The notes under the pieces are model-generated. The model was given only the letters and a program-made list of their open reading frames with translations, was not told the origin of the DNA and made no database searches. Positions 19,118-27,419 of a stretch of 64,000 nucleotides of DNA are shown here, in pieces. Both the position numbers and the translations under genes were made by a program. The stretch is taken from NCBI GenBank assembly GCA_002365175.1, contig DEZK01000013.1, positions 84,055-148,054 on the forward strand, written 5' to 3'. Source of the DNA: Raskinella chloraquaticus (SeqCode) (GTDB lineage: Bacteria > Pseudomonadota > Alphaproteobacteria > Rhizobiales > UBA4765). Positions within the stretch are counted from its first letter, which is position 1; every line of letters starts with the position of its first letter.

Positions 19118-19510
19118 TCAATAAACCTGGTTTTGAAAATCTGCCGGCAGGTTTGGATTTTTCTTCACCGCCGTTGCCGGCTGTGGTGGCGGAGGGAGAG
19201 GAAGGGGCTTGTCAACCGGCGAGGTTGCCAGTGTTTTGACGCGGGCGCGGGCCGCGAGCAATTCCTGCTCGATGGTCTGGCGCTCGGCAATCGACAGATC
19301 GGGCACCGGCAATGGCGGCGTCACACCAACGGGAATAAAACCGCCAGGGCGGACGGTCTCGGCGCTGCGAACATCGGACGTTGGCGTGATGCCGCTGTCA
19401 ACGATCGCCCGACCCGTACGCCCGGGCGAGGAGCAGCCGCCAGCGCCGGCAAGCGCAAGGATGAGAGCCACAATTGTGAAATGTATGCTCACAGGTGATC
19501 TCTTGGTCAT
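19118..19510 (-). CDS. Predicted lipoprotein of unknown function
   Basis: A 130-residue protein. A lipoprotein signal of about 26 residues ends in the lipobox AGAGGC, with lipidation predicted at that cysteine. The rest is Pro-rich (TPPLPVPD, PLPLPPPPQPAT) with a short helical segment IAERQTIEQELLAARARVKT. I recognise no domain. It starts next to the divergently oriented phaC region and precedes alaC. Envelope anchoring follows from the lipobox; the role is unknown. Confidence 0.7.
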   Translation of the reverse strand: MTKRSPVSIHFTIVALILALAGAGGCSSPGRTGRAIVDSGITPTSDVRSAETVRPGGFIPVGVTPPLPVPDLSIAERQTIEQELLAARARVKTLATSPVDKPLPLPPPPQPATAVKKNPNLPADFQNQVY

Positions 19511-19657
19511 ATGAATGACATTGCCGCAATGATTGATGGGAAGCCGGACAAGGGGCCAGTGACGCGCATTATTCCCGTTTTTTTTATCCCGAAGGTGTTT
19601 ATGATGTGGCCAGGAAACGACCAGGGTCGGAACAAGACTTTTTCATCGAGTGCTCAT

Positions 19658-21475
19658 ATGGCCGATAAAGATAAAATTCCAGCCAATGGCCTGGAATCCG
19701 CAGTTGTTCTACCTGATCCGGAGACGATGGCGCGTAATTTCGCGTTGATGTATGAGGAATACGGCAAGGCCATGTCTGCCTTCCTGGCACCGCGCGAGGA
19801 GGGAAAAGCACCTCTCAGCATGCCTGACGAGAGCACTGAAATTGTAAAAACTCTCGGAAAAGTTGCAGAAAGCTGGCTGTCTGATCCCCAGCGTGCGGTT
19901 CAGGCGCAAAGCGAGCTTTGGCAGGGTGTCATCGCCCTGTGGGCGGCTTCGACCAACAGGATGATCGGTCAGCCGGCAGACGTTGTGGCGCAGCCCGCTG
20001 CCGATGACAAGCGCTTCAAGGACCCCGACTGGACGAACAATGTCTATTTCGACTTCACCAAGCAGCTTTATCTGTTGACCACGCGCTGGGCGGAGCATCT
20101 GGTCAAGGACGCCGATGGGCTCGACGAGCACACGCGCCACAAGGCCGAATTTTATATCCGCCAGATCGGCGCAGCGATGTCGCCTTCCAATTATCTGATG
20201 ACAAACCCCGAGGTGATGAAGGAAACCCTGGCGTCAAACGGCGAAAATCTGGTGCGTGGCATGCGCATGCTGGCCGAGGACATGAAAGCCGGCCATGGTG
20301 ATCTGCGCATCAGGCAATCGGACCCCAACACCTTTGAGGTTGGCAAGAATTTGGCACTGACGCCTGGAAAGGTCATCTTCCAGGATGATTTGATGCAGCT
20401 CCTGCAATACAGCCCGACGACGCCGCAGGCATTGCGCACACCGGTGCTGATCGTGCCGCCATGGATCAACAAATTCTACGTCCTCGACCTCAACCCCGAG
20501 AAATCCTTCATCCGCTGGATGGTTGACCAGGGGCTCACGGTGTTTTGTATTTCATGGGCCAATCCGGACGAGCGACTGGCGCAGAAATCCTTCGAGGATT
20601 ACATGCGCGAGGGCATTTTCGCCGCCTGTCAGGCGATCGAACTGGCGACCGGCGAGCCGCGCGTTCATGCCATGGGCTATTGCGTGGGCGGGACGCTGTT
20701 GTCGGTGGCACTTGGCTATGCGGCAGCCATGCAGGATGACCGCTTCGCGTCCGCCGCGCTGCTGACGACACAGGTTGATTTCACCCATGCGGGTGATCTC
20801 AAAGTGTTCGTCGACGAGGAGCAATTGCAGGCGCTCGAGGAATCGATGAGCCATCGCGGCTACCTGGAAGGCCGGCGCATGGCGAACGCCTTCAACATGT
20901 TGCGCGCCAACGATCTGATTTGGCCCTACATCGTCAATAATTACCTTAGAGGGAAAGCGCCACTTCCTTTCGACCTGCTGCACTGGAACGCTGATTCCAC
21001 CCGCATGCCGGCGGCCAATCACGCCTTCTACATGCGCAATTGTTATCTTGAGAACCGCCTCAGCCGCGGCCAGATGATGATCGGTGGCAAAATGCTCGAT
21101 CTGAAGAAAGTCATGACGCCGATCTACAATCTGGCGACGCGTGAGGATCACATTGCACCGCCGCGCTCGGTCTTCCTCGGATCATCGACATTTGGCGGGC
21201 CGGTTGATTTCATTCTTGCCGGATCGGGCCACATCGCCGGCGTCGTCAATCCTCCCGATCGCAACAAGTACCAGTTCTGGACGGGCGGGCCCGCCACCGG
21301 CCAGTTGGATGATTGGGTGAAGACCGCAAATGAGCATGCCGGTTCATGGTGGCCGCACTGGAAGTCCTGGATATCGGAAAAGACGCCGGACCTCGTCAAG
21401 GCGCGTATTCCCGGCAAAGGAAAACTGAAAGCAATCGAGGATGCGCCGGGCTCCTACGTCAAGGTGCGCGATTAA
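19658..21475 (+). CDS. phaC: Class I poly(3-hydroxyalkanoate) synthase
   Basis: About 605 residues from the ATG at 19658, the usual class I length; the frame also stays open upstream to 19511, but that extension looks non-homologous. It polymerises (R)-3-hydroxyacyl-CoA into storage polyester at granule surfaces. The lipase-like nucleophile is Cys342 in MGYCVGGTLLS. The catalytic Asp is in NLATREDHIAPPR and the His in GSGHIAGVVNPP. The N-terminal PhaC_N domain includes NLALTPGKVIFQDDLMQLLQ. Phasin and phaAB genes are not adjacent. A small thioesterase gene follows after 13 bases. Confidence 0.95.
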   Translation: MADKDKIPANGLESAVVLPDPETMARNFALMYEEYGKAMSAFLAPREEGKAPLSMPDESTEIVKTLGKVAESWLSDPQRAVQAQSELWQGVIALWAASTNRMIGQPADVVAQPAADDKRFKDPDWTNNVYFDFTKQLYLLTTRWAEHLVKDADGLDEHTRHKAEFYIRQIGAAMSPSNYLMTNPEVMKETLASNGENLVRGMRMLAEDMKAGHGDLRIRQSDPNTFEVGKNLALTPGKVIFQDDLMQLLQYSPTTPQALRTPVLIVPPWINKFYVLDLNPEKSFIRWMVDQGLTVFCISWANPDERLAQKSFEDYMREGIFAACQAIELATGEPRVHAMGYCVGGTLLSVALGYAAAMQDDRFASAALLTTQVDFTHAGDLKVFVDEEQLQALEESMSHRGYLEGRRMANAFNMLRANDLIWPYIVNNYLRGKAPLPFDLLHWNADSTRMPAANHAFYMRNCYLENRLSRGQMMIGGKMLDLKKVMTPIYNLATREDHIAPPRSVFLGSSTFGGPVDFILAGSGHIAGVVNPPDRNKYQFWTGGPATGQLDDWVKTANEHAGSWWPHWKSWISEKTPDLVKARIPGKGKLKAIEDAPGSYVKVRD

Positions 21476-21488
21476 AGCAAGGTGACCC

Positions 21489-21914
21489 ATGGCGCATCCG
21501 CCGCTTGCCGCCTATCCGCATGCACTCACGCATCAATTGCGCTATGGCGATACTGACCGCCAAGGCCACATCAATAATGCCGTTTATGCGACGTTATTTG
21601 AGTTCGGGCGCACGCAGCTGTTCTTCGACCTCAAGCCGCCATTGCTCATTCAGGGCAGTGAGCCGGTGATGGTGCGCCTCGTCATCGATTATCTGAGCGA
21701 GTTGCACTGGCCGGGCGAGGTCATTGTTGCAACAGCGGTGCAGAAAATGGGCCGCACCTCGATGACGCTGGCACAGGCGGTGTTCGGCCCGACCGGATGT
21801 GCAGCGGCTGGCGAAGCGATCATCGTTCAACTCGATAGCACCAGCCGCCGCCCGAAACCATGGGACGACAGCCAGCGCGCGGCCATGGCGCCGTTCGCAC
21901 TCAAGGGCGGCTGA
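21489..21914 (+). CDS. Acyl-CoA thioesterase, 4HBT (hotdog) family
   Basis: A 141-residue single hotdog-fold protein. The signature is RYGDTDRQGHINNAVYATLF, in which the first Asp is the catalytic residue of the 4-hydroxybenzoyl-CoA thioesterase group. Such enzymes hydrolyse acyl-CoA thioesters; the acyl chain is not predictable. It starts 13 bases after phaC in the same direction, so a role in recycling or trimming acyl-CoAs beside PHA metabolism is plausible, though only by context. Confidence 0.82.
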   Translation: MAHPPLAAYPHALTHQLRYGDTDRQGHINNAVYATLFEFGRTQLFFDLKPPLLIQGSEPVMVRLVIDYLSELHWPGEVIVATAVQKMGRTSMTLAQAVFGPTGCAAAGEAIIVQLDSTSRRPKPWDDSQRAAMAPFALKGG

Positions 21915-22002
21915 GCCAATGAGCCGCCATGCTCGACCCCGCCAGATGCTTCAGGAACTGAATCCGTTACCGCCTGTAAGTAATTAAACTATCAGCGTTT
22001 TG

Positions 22003-22974
22003 TCAGGCTGGCTGTTCACGCAGTCCCAGCATCAACCGCATGTTCTGCACGGCTGCACCCGAAGCCCCCTTGCCGAGATTATCGAGGCGGGCGACCAGCA
22101 GCGCCTGGCCATGGCGATCATTGCCGAAGACGAAAAGTTCAAGCCGGTTGCTGTCGTTCAGAGCTTCCGGTTCGAGCTTGCCGACAAGCGCCTGTGTCGC
22201 CTCCGCCGAGGCAACGTGGACATAATTTGACCCAGCATAATATTTGACAAGCAAGTCACGCAGATCATCCGTGCTGACTGCCCCTGCCAACGTCGAAAGA
22301 TGGAGCGGGATGCTGACCAGCATGCCTTGACGGAAATGGCCTACTGAGGGGACAAAAATCGGCCGGCGTGTGAGCCCGGCATGAATCTGGATTTCAGGCA
22401 GGTGCTTGTGCTCAAGCCCGAGACCGTAAAGCTCGAATTGCGGGCTTGCGGCGCTTTCCCAGGTCTCGATCATCGTTTTGCCGCCACCGCTATATCCGGA
22501 GACGGCGTTGATGGTCACCGGATGGTCAGCGACCATGACAGCGGCATCGACCAGCGGACGCAGCAGCGCCAATGCGCCTGTCGGGTAGCAGCCGGGATTG
22601 GCCACCCGCTCGGCCTCAGCGATCCGGCCTGCCTGATCGGGCGACAGCTCGGGAAATCCATAAACCCAGCCAGGCGCGGTGCGGAATGCGGTACTGGCAT
22701 CGATGATGCGCGGCCTGCCGGCGCCAAGCTCATCGGCCAGCGCCACCGTTTCCTTTGATGCTGCGTCCGGCAGGCAGAGCACGACCAGATCGACGGCCTC
22801 CATCATCGCCTTGCGCGCCTGCGGATCCTTGCGCAAAGCCGGGTCGATGCTTTTCACCTCGACGTCGCTCAAGGCCGCCAGTCGCTCGCGAATGCCGAGG
22901 CCGGTGGTGCCGGCTTCGCCATCGATGAAAATGGCAGGCCTGGCGGCAACGGGCTTAAGGGCTGGCTGGCTCAT
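22003..22974 (-). CDS. argC: N-acetyl-gamma-glutamyl-phosphate reductase (short type)
   Basis: A 323-residue NAD(P)-dependent reductase of arginine biosynthesis that converts N-acetylglutamyl phosphate to N-acetylglutamate semialdehyde. The N-terminal motif IFIDGEAGTTGLGIRERL and the catalytic Cys in VANPGCYPTGALALL are clear; the length and motif spacing fit the shorter (type 2) ArgC. The leader upstream, 22,975-23,174, holds an Arg-rich mini-ORF and a rho-independent terminator, suggesting control by transcription attenuation. Other arg genes are not present here. Confidence 0.94.
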   Translation of the reverse strand: MSQPALKPVAARPAIFIDGEAGTTGLGIRERLAALSDVEVKSIDPALRKDPQARKAMMEAVDLVVLCLPDAASKETVALADELGAGRPRIIDASTAFRTAPGWVYGFPELSPDQAGRIAEAERVANPGCYPTGALALLRPLVDAAVMVADHPVTINAVSGYSGGGKTMIETWESAASPQFELYGLGLEHKHLPEIQIHAGLTRRPIFVPSVGHFRQGMLVSIPLHLSTLAGAVSTDDLRDLLVKYYAGSNYVHVASAEATQALVGKLEPEALNDSNRLELFVFGNDRHGQALLVARLDNLGKGASGAAVQNMRLMLGLREQPA

Positions 22975-23020
22975 GATGTGATCTCGTCATGATGTCGGGA
23001 ATGGACGGGACGCTGGCGAC

Positions 23021-23049
23021 AATAAAAAACCGCGCTTTCAAGGGCGCGG
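23021..23049 (-). terminator. Rho-independent terminator upstream of argC
   Basis: On the minus strand the RNA reads CCGCGC (23,049-23,044), an 8-base loop, GCGCGG (23,035-23,030), then UUUUUUAUU. It lies between speB and argC, after a 19-codon Arg-rich ORF. It could simply end speB transcription, or act as the terminator of an attenuator, because its 5' arm can alternatively pair with the end of the mini-ORF. Confidence 0.75.
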
Positions 23050-23083
23050 CGTGGCTGGGATCGCTCAATCAGCAATAAACAGC

Positions 23084-23143
23084 TCAGCGCGCGCCTCGCG
23101 GGCGGCGGCATGTGTCTCGGCGGATGGAGCAGCTTGTCGTCAT
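23084..23143 (-). CDS. Candidate Arg-rich leader peptide upstream of argC
   Basis: A 19-codon ORF reading MTTSCSIRRDTCRRPRGAR, with six arginine codons. An AGGA Shine-Dalgarno sits about six bases before its ATG. The stop is followed 35 bases later by the terminator in front of argC. The bases GGCGCG at 23,095-23,090 within the ORF can pair with CGCGCC at 23,048-23,043 in the terminator's 5' arm, and CGCC at 23,104-23,101 can pair with GGCG at 23,095-23,092. This is the layout of a ribosome-stalling attenuator. It is too short for homology support, so it remains a prediction. Confidence 0.5.
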   Translation of the reverse strand: MTTSCSIRRDTCRRPRGAR

Positions 23144-23174
23144 GGCGTTCCTATGATGGTTTTTCTGCGAGCTG

Positions 23175-24143
23175 TCAATGAACGCCTTTGTTGGCACGCA
23201 TCGCAATCGCACACAGAAAATGCTGGATGATGGCGACCGCAGCGTTGGCCGTCATGTCGGCATGGTCGTAGGCCGGCGCCACCTCGACAAGGTCAAAGCC
23301 GACGACATCAAGATCGGCGATACCGCGCAGAATGGCGAGCGCCTCGCGGGTCATGAGGCCACCGGGGACCGGCGTGCCGGTGCCGGGCGCAAAGGCCGGG
23401 TCGAGGCAATCGATATCGAAGGTGAGATAGGCTTTCGCCGCGCCCACCCGCTTGCGGATGGCATGGATGGTGGCGGCGATGCCCTCGTTTGCCACCGCCT
23501 CGGCATCGAAGACAAGAACGCCCGCATTCGTCGGCGCAATCGTGCGGATACCGATCTGCACGGATTGCGCAGGGACGATCAGACCTTCGGCAGCCGCCCG
23601 CAGAACGAAATTGCCATGGTCGATGCCGCCTCTGGCATCACCCCAGGTGTCCTGATGGGCATCAAACTGGATCAGCGCCAGCGGCCCGTGCCGCGCCGCA
23701 TGGGCTTTGAGTAGCGGATAGGTGATGAAATGATCGCCACCCAATGAGACGAGGGTCGCGCCACTTTCGAGATGCCTTGCCGCCTGTCGCTCGATCTGCG
23801 CCGGGATCGCCGAAGGATCAGCATAATCCCACACGGCGTCGCCAACATCGACGATGGCGAGTTGCTCCAGCGGATTGATCCCCTGCGGCCAGGCGGGATC
23901 GGTTGGTGGATAAAGCGCCGAGATGCGGCGGATCGCCTGCGGGCCAAAGCGGGCGCCGGGGCGGTAGGATGTGGCGACATCGAGCGGGATGCCCATGATC
24001 GCCACATCGGCGCCCTCGCTGCTTGCCGCATAACGCCGGCGCATGAAGGAGAGCGCGCCGGCATAGGCCGGCTCGTGCCAGGTGCTGGTCAGCGTCGTGG
24101 CGCGAAACGCTGCATCACCCTTGTTGTCCGCGCCTGTTCCCAT
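23175..24143 (-). CDS. speB: Agmatinase / ureohydrolase family protein
   Basis: A 322-residue ureohydrolase with the binuclear manganese motifs: LGGDHFITYP, IQFDAHQDTWGDA and FDIDCLDPAFAPGTGTPVPG. The family includes agmatinase, arginase and guanidinobutyrase; the sequence looks most like agmatinase (agmatine to putrescine plus urea), but fine specificity cannot be read from the motifs. It ends 31 bases before the Arg-rich mini-ORF of the argC leader and could be co-transcribed with it. Confidence 0.85.
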   Translation of the reverse strand: MGTGADNKGDAAFRATTLTSTWHEPAYAGALSFMRRRYAASSEGADVAIMGIPLDVATSYRPGARFGPQAIRRISALYPPTDPAWPQGINPLEQLAIVDVGDAVWDYADPSAIPAQIERQAARHLESGATLVSLGGDHFITYPLLKAHAARHGPLALIQFDAHQDTWGDARGGIDHGNFVLRAAAEGLIVPAQSVQIGIRTIAPTNAGVLVFDAEAVANEGIAATIHAIRKRVGAAKAYLTFDIDCLDPAFAPGTGTPVPGGLMTREALAILRGIADLDVVGFDLVEVAPAYDHADMTANAAVAIIQHFLCAIAMRANKGVH

Positions 24144-24233
24144 ATCCGCGCCTTGCCCTGTGCTCGCGCGTCCTTCCTAGGACAAATCGCGTTTACAGGA
24201 AACCGCCGCTGCGTTGCGCGAACCTCGCAAACA

Positions 24234-24263
24234 CAAAAAACGCAGCCGAAGCCGCGTTTTCCG
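24234..24263 (-). terminator. Rho-independent terminator after rpsI
   Basis: The minus-strand RNA forms CGCGGC, a UUCG tetraloop and GCUGCG (24,256-24,241), flanked by AAAA and by U6. This is a strong stem with a very stable tetraloop, located 21 bases after the rpsI stop. It ends the rplM-rpsI operon; because of the A-tract on the other side it may also work in the opposite direction. Confidence 0.85.
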
Positions 24264-24284
24264 TAAACCTGATAACAAGAACGA

Positions 24285-24779
24285 TCAGCGCTTCGAGAAC
24301 TGGAAGGAGCGGCGGGCCTTTGCCTTGCCGTACTTCTTGCGCTCGACCACGCGGCTGTCGCGGGTGAGGAAGCCGAACTTCTTCAGCGCGCCACGCAGAT
24401 CAGGCTCCTGCAGGGTCAGCGCCTTCGACAGGCCGTGGCGCAGCGCCCCCGCCTGACCGGAGAGACCACCGCCGGCAACCGTGCAGACGATGTCATACTG
24501 ACCGACACGATTGACGACGAGCAGCGGCTGCTGCAGCAGCATCTGCAGTACAGGGCGGGCGAAATAGGTCTTGAAATCCCTGCCGTTGACAGTGATGACA
24601 CCTGGACCCGGCTTCACCCACACGCGCGCGACCGCATCCTTGCGCTTGCCGGTCGCGTAAGAGCGGCCCTGTGCATCAACCTTGCGCACCCGCTGGGGCG
24701 CCGGCGCGTTATCGGAAGAAGCAGGCCGGCCGGCCATGGCGCTACCGAGGGCTTCGAGAGACTGGATGGCTGCGTTCAT
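24285..24779 (-). CDS. rpsI: 30S ribosomal protein S9
   Basis: A 164-residue S9/uS9. The conserved part begins at YATGKRKDAVARVWVKPGPG and ends with the invariant tail RRSFQFSKR, whose C-terminal residues reach the ribosomal P site. An N-terminal extension of about 38 residues (including SLEALGSAMAGRPAS) is typical of alphaproteobacteria. The start lies one base after the rplM stop, the normal rplM-rpsI order. Transcription ends at the UUCG hairpin downstream. Confidence 0.97.
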   Translation of the reverse strand: MNAAIQSLEALGSAMAGRPASSDNAPAPQRVRKVDAQGRSYATGKRKDAVARVWVKPGPGVITVNGRDFKTYFARPVLQMLLQQPLLVVNRVGQYDIVCTVAGGGLSGQAGALRHGLSKALTLQEPDLRGALKKFGFLTRDSRVVERKKYGKAKARRSFQFSKR

Positions 24780-24780
24780 T

Positions 24781-25242
24781 TCACGCCCTCACATTCTTGC
24801 GGTTCATGATTGCAACATCAAGGGCCAGCGGCTGCTGCGCCTCATGGGGATGGGCGGGGCCGGCATAGACCCGCAGATTGCTCAGCTGCTTCTTGCCCAG
24901 CGGCCCTTCCGGCAGCATGCGCTCGACGGCTTTGCGAATGATGCGGTCCGGGAAGCGGCCATCGCGCACTTCAAAGGCGCGCCGCTCCTTGATGCCGCCG
25001 GGATAGCCGGTGTGCCAGAAATAGGTGTGCTGCTGCCATTTGCGGCCGGTGAACACCACTTCCTTGGCATTGACGACGATGACATAGTCACCATCATCCA
25101 TGTGCGGGGTGAAGGAGGGCTTGTGCTTCCCGCGCAGACGCGCGGCGATCACCGAAGCGAGGCGTCCAACCACCAGCCCCTTGGCATCGATCACCACCCA
25201 TTTCTTGTCGATTTCGGCGGTCTTGGTCGTATAGGTTTTCAT
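24781..25242 (-). CDS. rplM: 50S ribosomal protein L13
   Basis: A 153-residue L13/uL13, an early-assembly protein of the large subunit. Conserved segments are KWVVIDAKGLVVGRLASVIA, GKHKPSFTPHMDDGDYVIVV, HTGYPGGIKER and AVERMLPEGPLGKKQLSNLR. It is the first gene of the rplM-rpsI pair. The 170 bases upstream are gene-free and AT-rich towards 25,370-25,415, where the promoter probably lies. Confidence 0.97.
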   Translation of the reverse strand: MKTYTTKTAEIDKKWVVIDAKGLVVGRLASVIAARLRGKHKPSFTPHMDDGDYVIVVNAKEVVFTGRKWQQHTYFWHTGYPGGIKERRAFEVRDGRFPDRIIRKAVERMLPEGPLGKKQLSNLRVYAGPAHPHEAQQPLALDVAIMNRKNVRA

Positions 25243-25397
25243 GATGTGAACCCGGCTAGAAGCGGCGTTCGGTCAAGCAAGGCGTTGCGACGCTGCCGGG
25301 AACAACCGCGAGAGGGGCTCGTTCTAGGCAAGTCGTGCGGCACTGTCAATGCGATGGCACGTTTAATACTTCAATGAAATCAAATGATTATAATTTA

Positions 25398-25411
25398 GGT
25401 ATTATAATACC
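25398..25411. other. Perfect 14-base palindrome
   Basis: GGTATTATAATACC is a perfect inverted repeat within an AT-rich stretch. It lies just beyond the stop codon of the PaaI-type thioesterase gene and about 155 bases upstream of rplM. It could be an operator or part of a promoter region for rplM-rpsI. No A- or T-tract makes it a convincing terminator. Confidence 0.4.
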
Positions 25412-25414
25412 ACA

Positions 25415-25849
25415 TTATTTTCTGTCTGGAATGGCGTAGGTGGCGGTTGCGTGCGCAACCAAAGCCTCGACGCCTTCCGACCGCAGCGAGATGTCGCCGA
25501 CGGCAAGGCGCTTGCCAAGCTTGATGAGGCGGCAACGGGCCAGAAGCGCGCCCGGCGAGGGCTTTCTCAGGAAGTTGATGTTGAGGCTTGTGGTCACGGC
25601 AAGGGCAACCGGGCCGATGGCACTGAGCAAGGCCACATACATGGCCAGATCGGCAAGCGTCATCATCGCGGGGCCGGAAATGGTGCCGCCGGGGCGCAGA
25701 TGGCGCTCGCTGGCGTTCAGTCGCAGGATCGCGGCATGAGGCGTCACCTCGTCAACGACATAGGCACCACTTGCCATATTGATCTGCGGAAATTCGCTGG
25801 TGAGGAAGGCGGTTATATCGTCTGCCGTCATCTTGATGGTCGCTGTCAC
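25415..25849 (-). CDS. PaaI-type hotdog thioesterase
   Basis: A 144-residue hotdog protein of the PaaI/YdiI group, which hydrolyses acyl- or aryl-CoA. Family features are the RPGGTISGPAMMTLADLAMY helix segment, AVTTSLNINFLRKPSPG, and the LRSEG strand. It stands alone on the minus strand with unrelated neighbours. The natural thioester is unknown. Confidence 0.82.
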   Translation of the reverse strand: MTATIKMTADDITAFLTSEFPQINMASGAYVVDEVTPHAAILRLNASERHLRPGGTISGPAMMTLADLAMYVALLSAIGPVALAVTTSLNINFLRKPSPGALLARCRLIKLGKRLAVGDISLRSEGVEALVAHATATYAIPDRK

Positions 25850-25973
25850 CCTGCCCTCCTCGCCCGATGATCGCTAGCAATGCGCAACGTCACGCCCGCT
25901 GGCAAGCTCTTGTGTTGGTGAGCGGCCTCGATGCTGATAGGGTTGCAGTGTTTCGATTTCACAGGATTGACCC

Positions 25974-26804
25974 GTGTCCGCACTCATAGCCGGCAAGACG
26001 ATAGATGACGACCGCAGCGCGCCGCTGTTGCGCAGCGATCATGGCGGCATTGTTCGCCTGACTATGAACAATCCGGCGCAGCGCAATGCCTTGTCCGAGG
26101 CCATGCTGGCCGCGCTCCAGGCTGCTCTTGATGCCATAGCCCATGATCCGACCGTCCGCGTCGTCATCGTGGCCGGAGAGGGGCCGGCGTTTTGTGCCGG
26201 GCATGATCTGAAGGAAATGACGGCGCACCGGGGCGATGCCGACAGGGGCCGCGCCTATTTTGCTGAAATGATGCAGCGTTGCGCGACACTGATGATGTCG
26301 ATCGTCAAACTGCCGCAACCGGTGATTGCCGAAGTGGCAACGATGGCAACCGCAGCCGGCTGCCAGCTGGTTGCAAGCTGCGATCTGGCGATTGCAGGCG
26401 AAGGCGCGCGGTTTTGTACGCCGGGCATCTCGATTGGTCTCTTCTGTTCCACACCGATGGTGGCGCTGTCACGCAATCTCGGCCGCAAGCAGGCGATGGA
26501 CATGTTGCTGACCGGAGACGTCGTCTCGGCCGAGGAGGCGTGCCGCATCGGGCTTGTCAATCGCGTCGTGGCGGCAACGCTCTTGCGGGCGGAAACCACA
26601 AAACTCGCGGCCTCGATTGCCGCGCGCTCACCGCTCACGATCAAGATCGGCAAGGAGGCCTTCTATCGCCAGGCCGAGATGGGGCTGGAAGAAGCCTATG
26701 CCTATGCAAGCCAGGTGATGACGGACAACATGCTGGCGCGCGACGCCGAAGAAGGAATCGGCGCGTTTCTCGCAAAGCGGGCGCCCGAGTGGAGCGGCAA
26801 CTGA
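25974..26804 (+). CDS. Enoyl-CoA hydratase/isomerase family protein
   Basis: A 276-residue crotonase-fold protein starting at GTG. The oxyanion-hole regions are PAFCAGHDLKEMTAHRGD and ATAAGCQLVASCDLAIAGEG. The two catalytic Glu positions of classical enoyl-CoA hydratase are not clearly conserved here, so the reaction may be another crotonase chemistry; the sequence resembles the ECHDC3-like group. It lies three bases before a CoA-binding protein gene, and the two are probably expressed together with metY. Confidence 0.8.
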   Translation: MSALIAGKTIDDDRSAPLLRSDHGGIVRLTMNNPAQRNALSEAMLAALQAALDAIAHDPTVRVVIVAGEGPAFCAGHDLKEMTAHRGDADRGRAYFAEMMQRCATLMMSIVKLPQPVIAEVATMATAAGCQLVASCDLAIAGEGARFCTPGISIGLFCSTPMVALSRNLGRKQAMDMLLTGDVVSAEEACRIGLVNRVVAATLLRAETTKLAASIAARSPLTIKIGKEAFYRQAEMGLEEAYAYASQVMTDNMLARDAEEGIGAFLAKRAPEWSGN

Positions 26805-26807
26805 CGC

Positions 26808-27344
26808 ATGGACCATGATCATTATGCAGACAACTACATCCGCGATCTGCTTGATGAGGTGAAGACGATTGCCGTCGTCGGCGCTTCGGCCAATGCGGCG
26901 CGCCCGTCTTTCTTCGTCGTGCGCTACCTCGCGCAGAAGGGGTACGATGTGTATCCCGTCAACCCCGGCCACGCCGGCAAACAGATCGCCGGGTGTATGA
27001 CCTATGCAAGTCTAGGTGCAGTACCGGTTGCCATCGATATGGTCGACATCTTCCGCAATTCCGAGGCAGCTCTGGGGGTTGTGCAGGACGCGCTGGCGCT
27101 CCAGCCTTTACCCAAGGCCATCTGGATGCAATTAGGCGTGCGCAACGATGAGGCGGCGGCGCTGGCGCAAGAGCACGGAATCAAGATCGTCATGAATCGC
27201 TGCCCGAAGATCGAGTTCGGCCGGCTTTCAGGGGAAATCGGCTGGGTTGGTGTCAATTCGCGGGTTCTATCGTCAAAACGCGCCACGCTCCACGGCAAAG
27301 GCTTCCAGCAATTGGGCCTCGCCAGCCGGCGCGACAAGCCGTAA
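26808..27344 (+). CDS. CoA-binding domain protein (YccU type)
   Basis: A 178-residue protein of one Rossmann-like CoA-binding domain: VKTIAVVGASANAARPSFFV, QKGYDVYPVNPGHAGKQIAG and PKAIWMQLGVRNDEAAALAQ. It resembles the nucleotide-binding half of succinyl-CoA synthetase alpha but stands alone, as in YccU. Its exact role is unknown. It is tightly placed after the enoyl-CoA hydratase gene and 75 bases before metY. Confidence 0.82.
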   Translation: MDHDHYADNYIRDLLDEVKTIAVVGASANAARPSFFVVRYLAQKGYDVYPVNPGHAGKQIAGCMTYASLGAVPVAIDMVDIFRNSEAALGVVQDALALQPLPKAIWMQLGVRNDEAAALAQEHGIKIVMNRCPKIEFGRLSGEIGWVGVNSRVLSSKRATLHGKGFQQLGLASRRDKP

Positions 27345-27419
27345 ATTCGCCGCAACAATAGCTGCCCGTGACCCAGGCTGCGCTTGTAGTAAGACGTCAA
27401 CCGACCAAGGAGTTGCATT

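Noticed and set aside
27345..27419. SAM riboswitch upstream of metY
   Set aside because: The 75-base leader was compared by eye with the SAM-II pattern of alphaproteobacteria; the conserved GCTTGCAGCC-like core and pseudoknot are not there.
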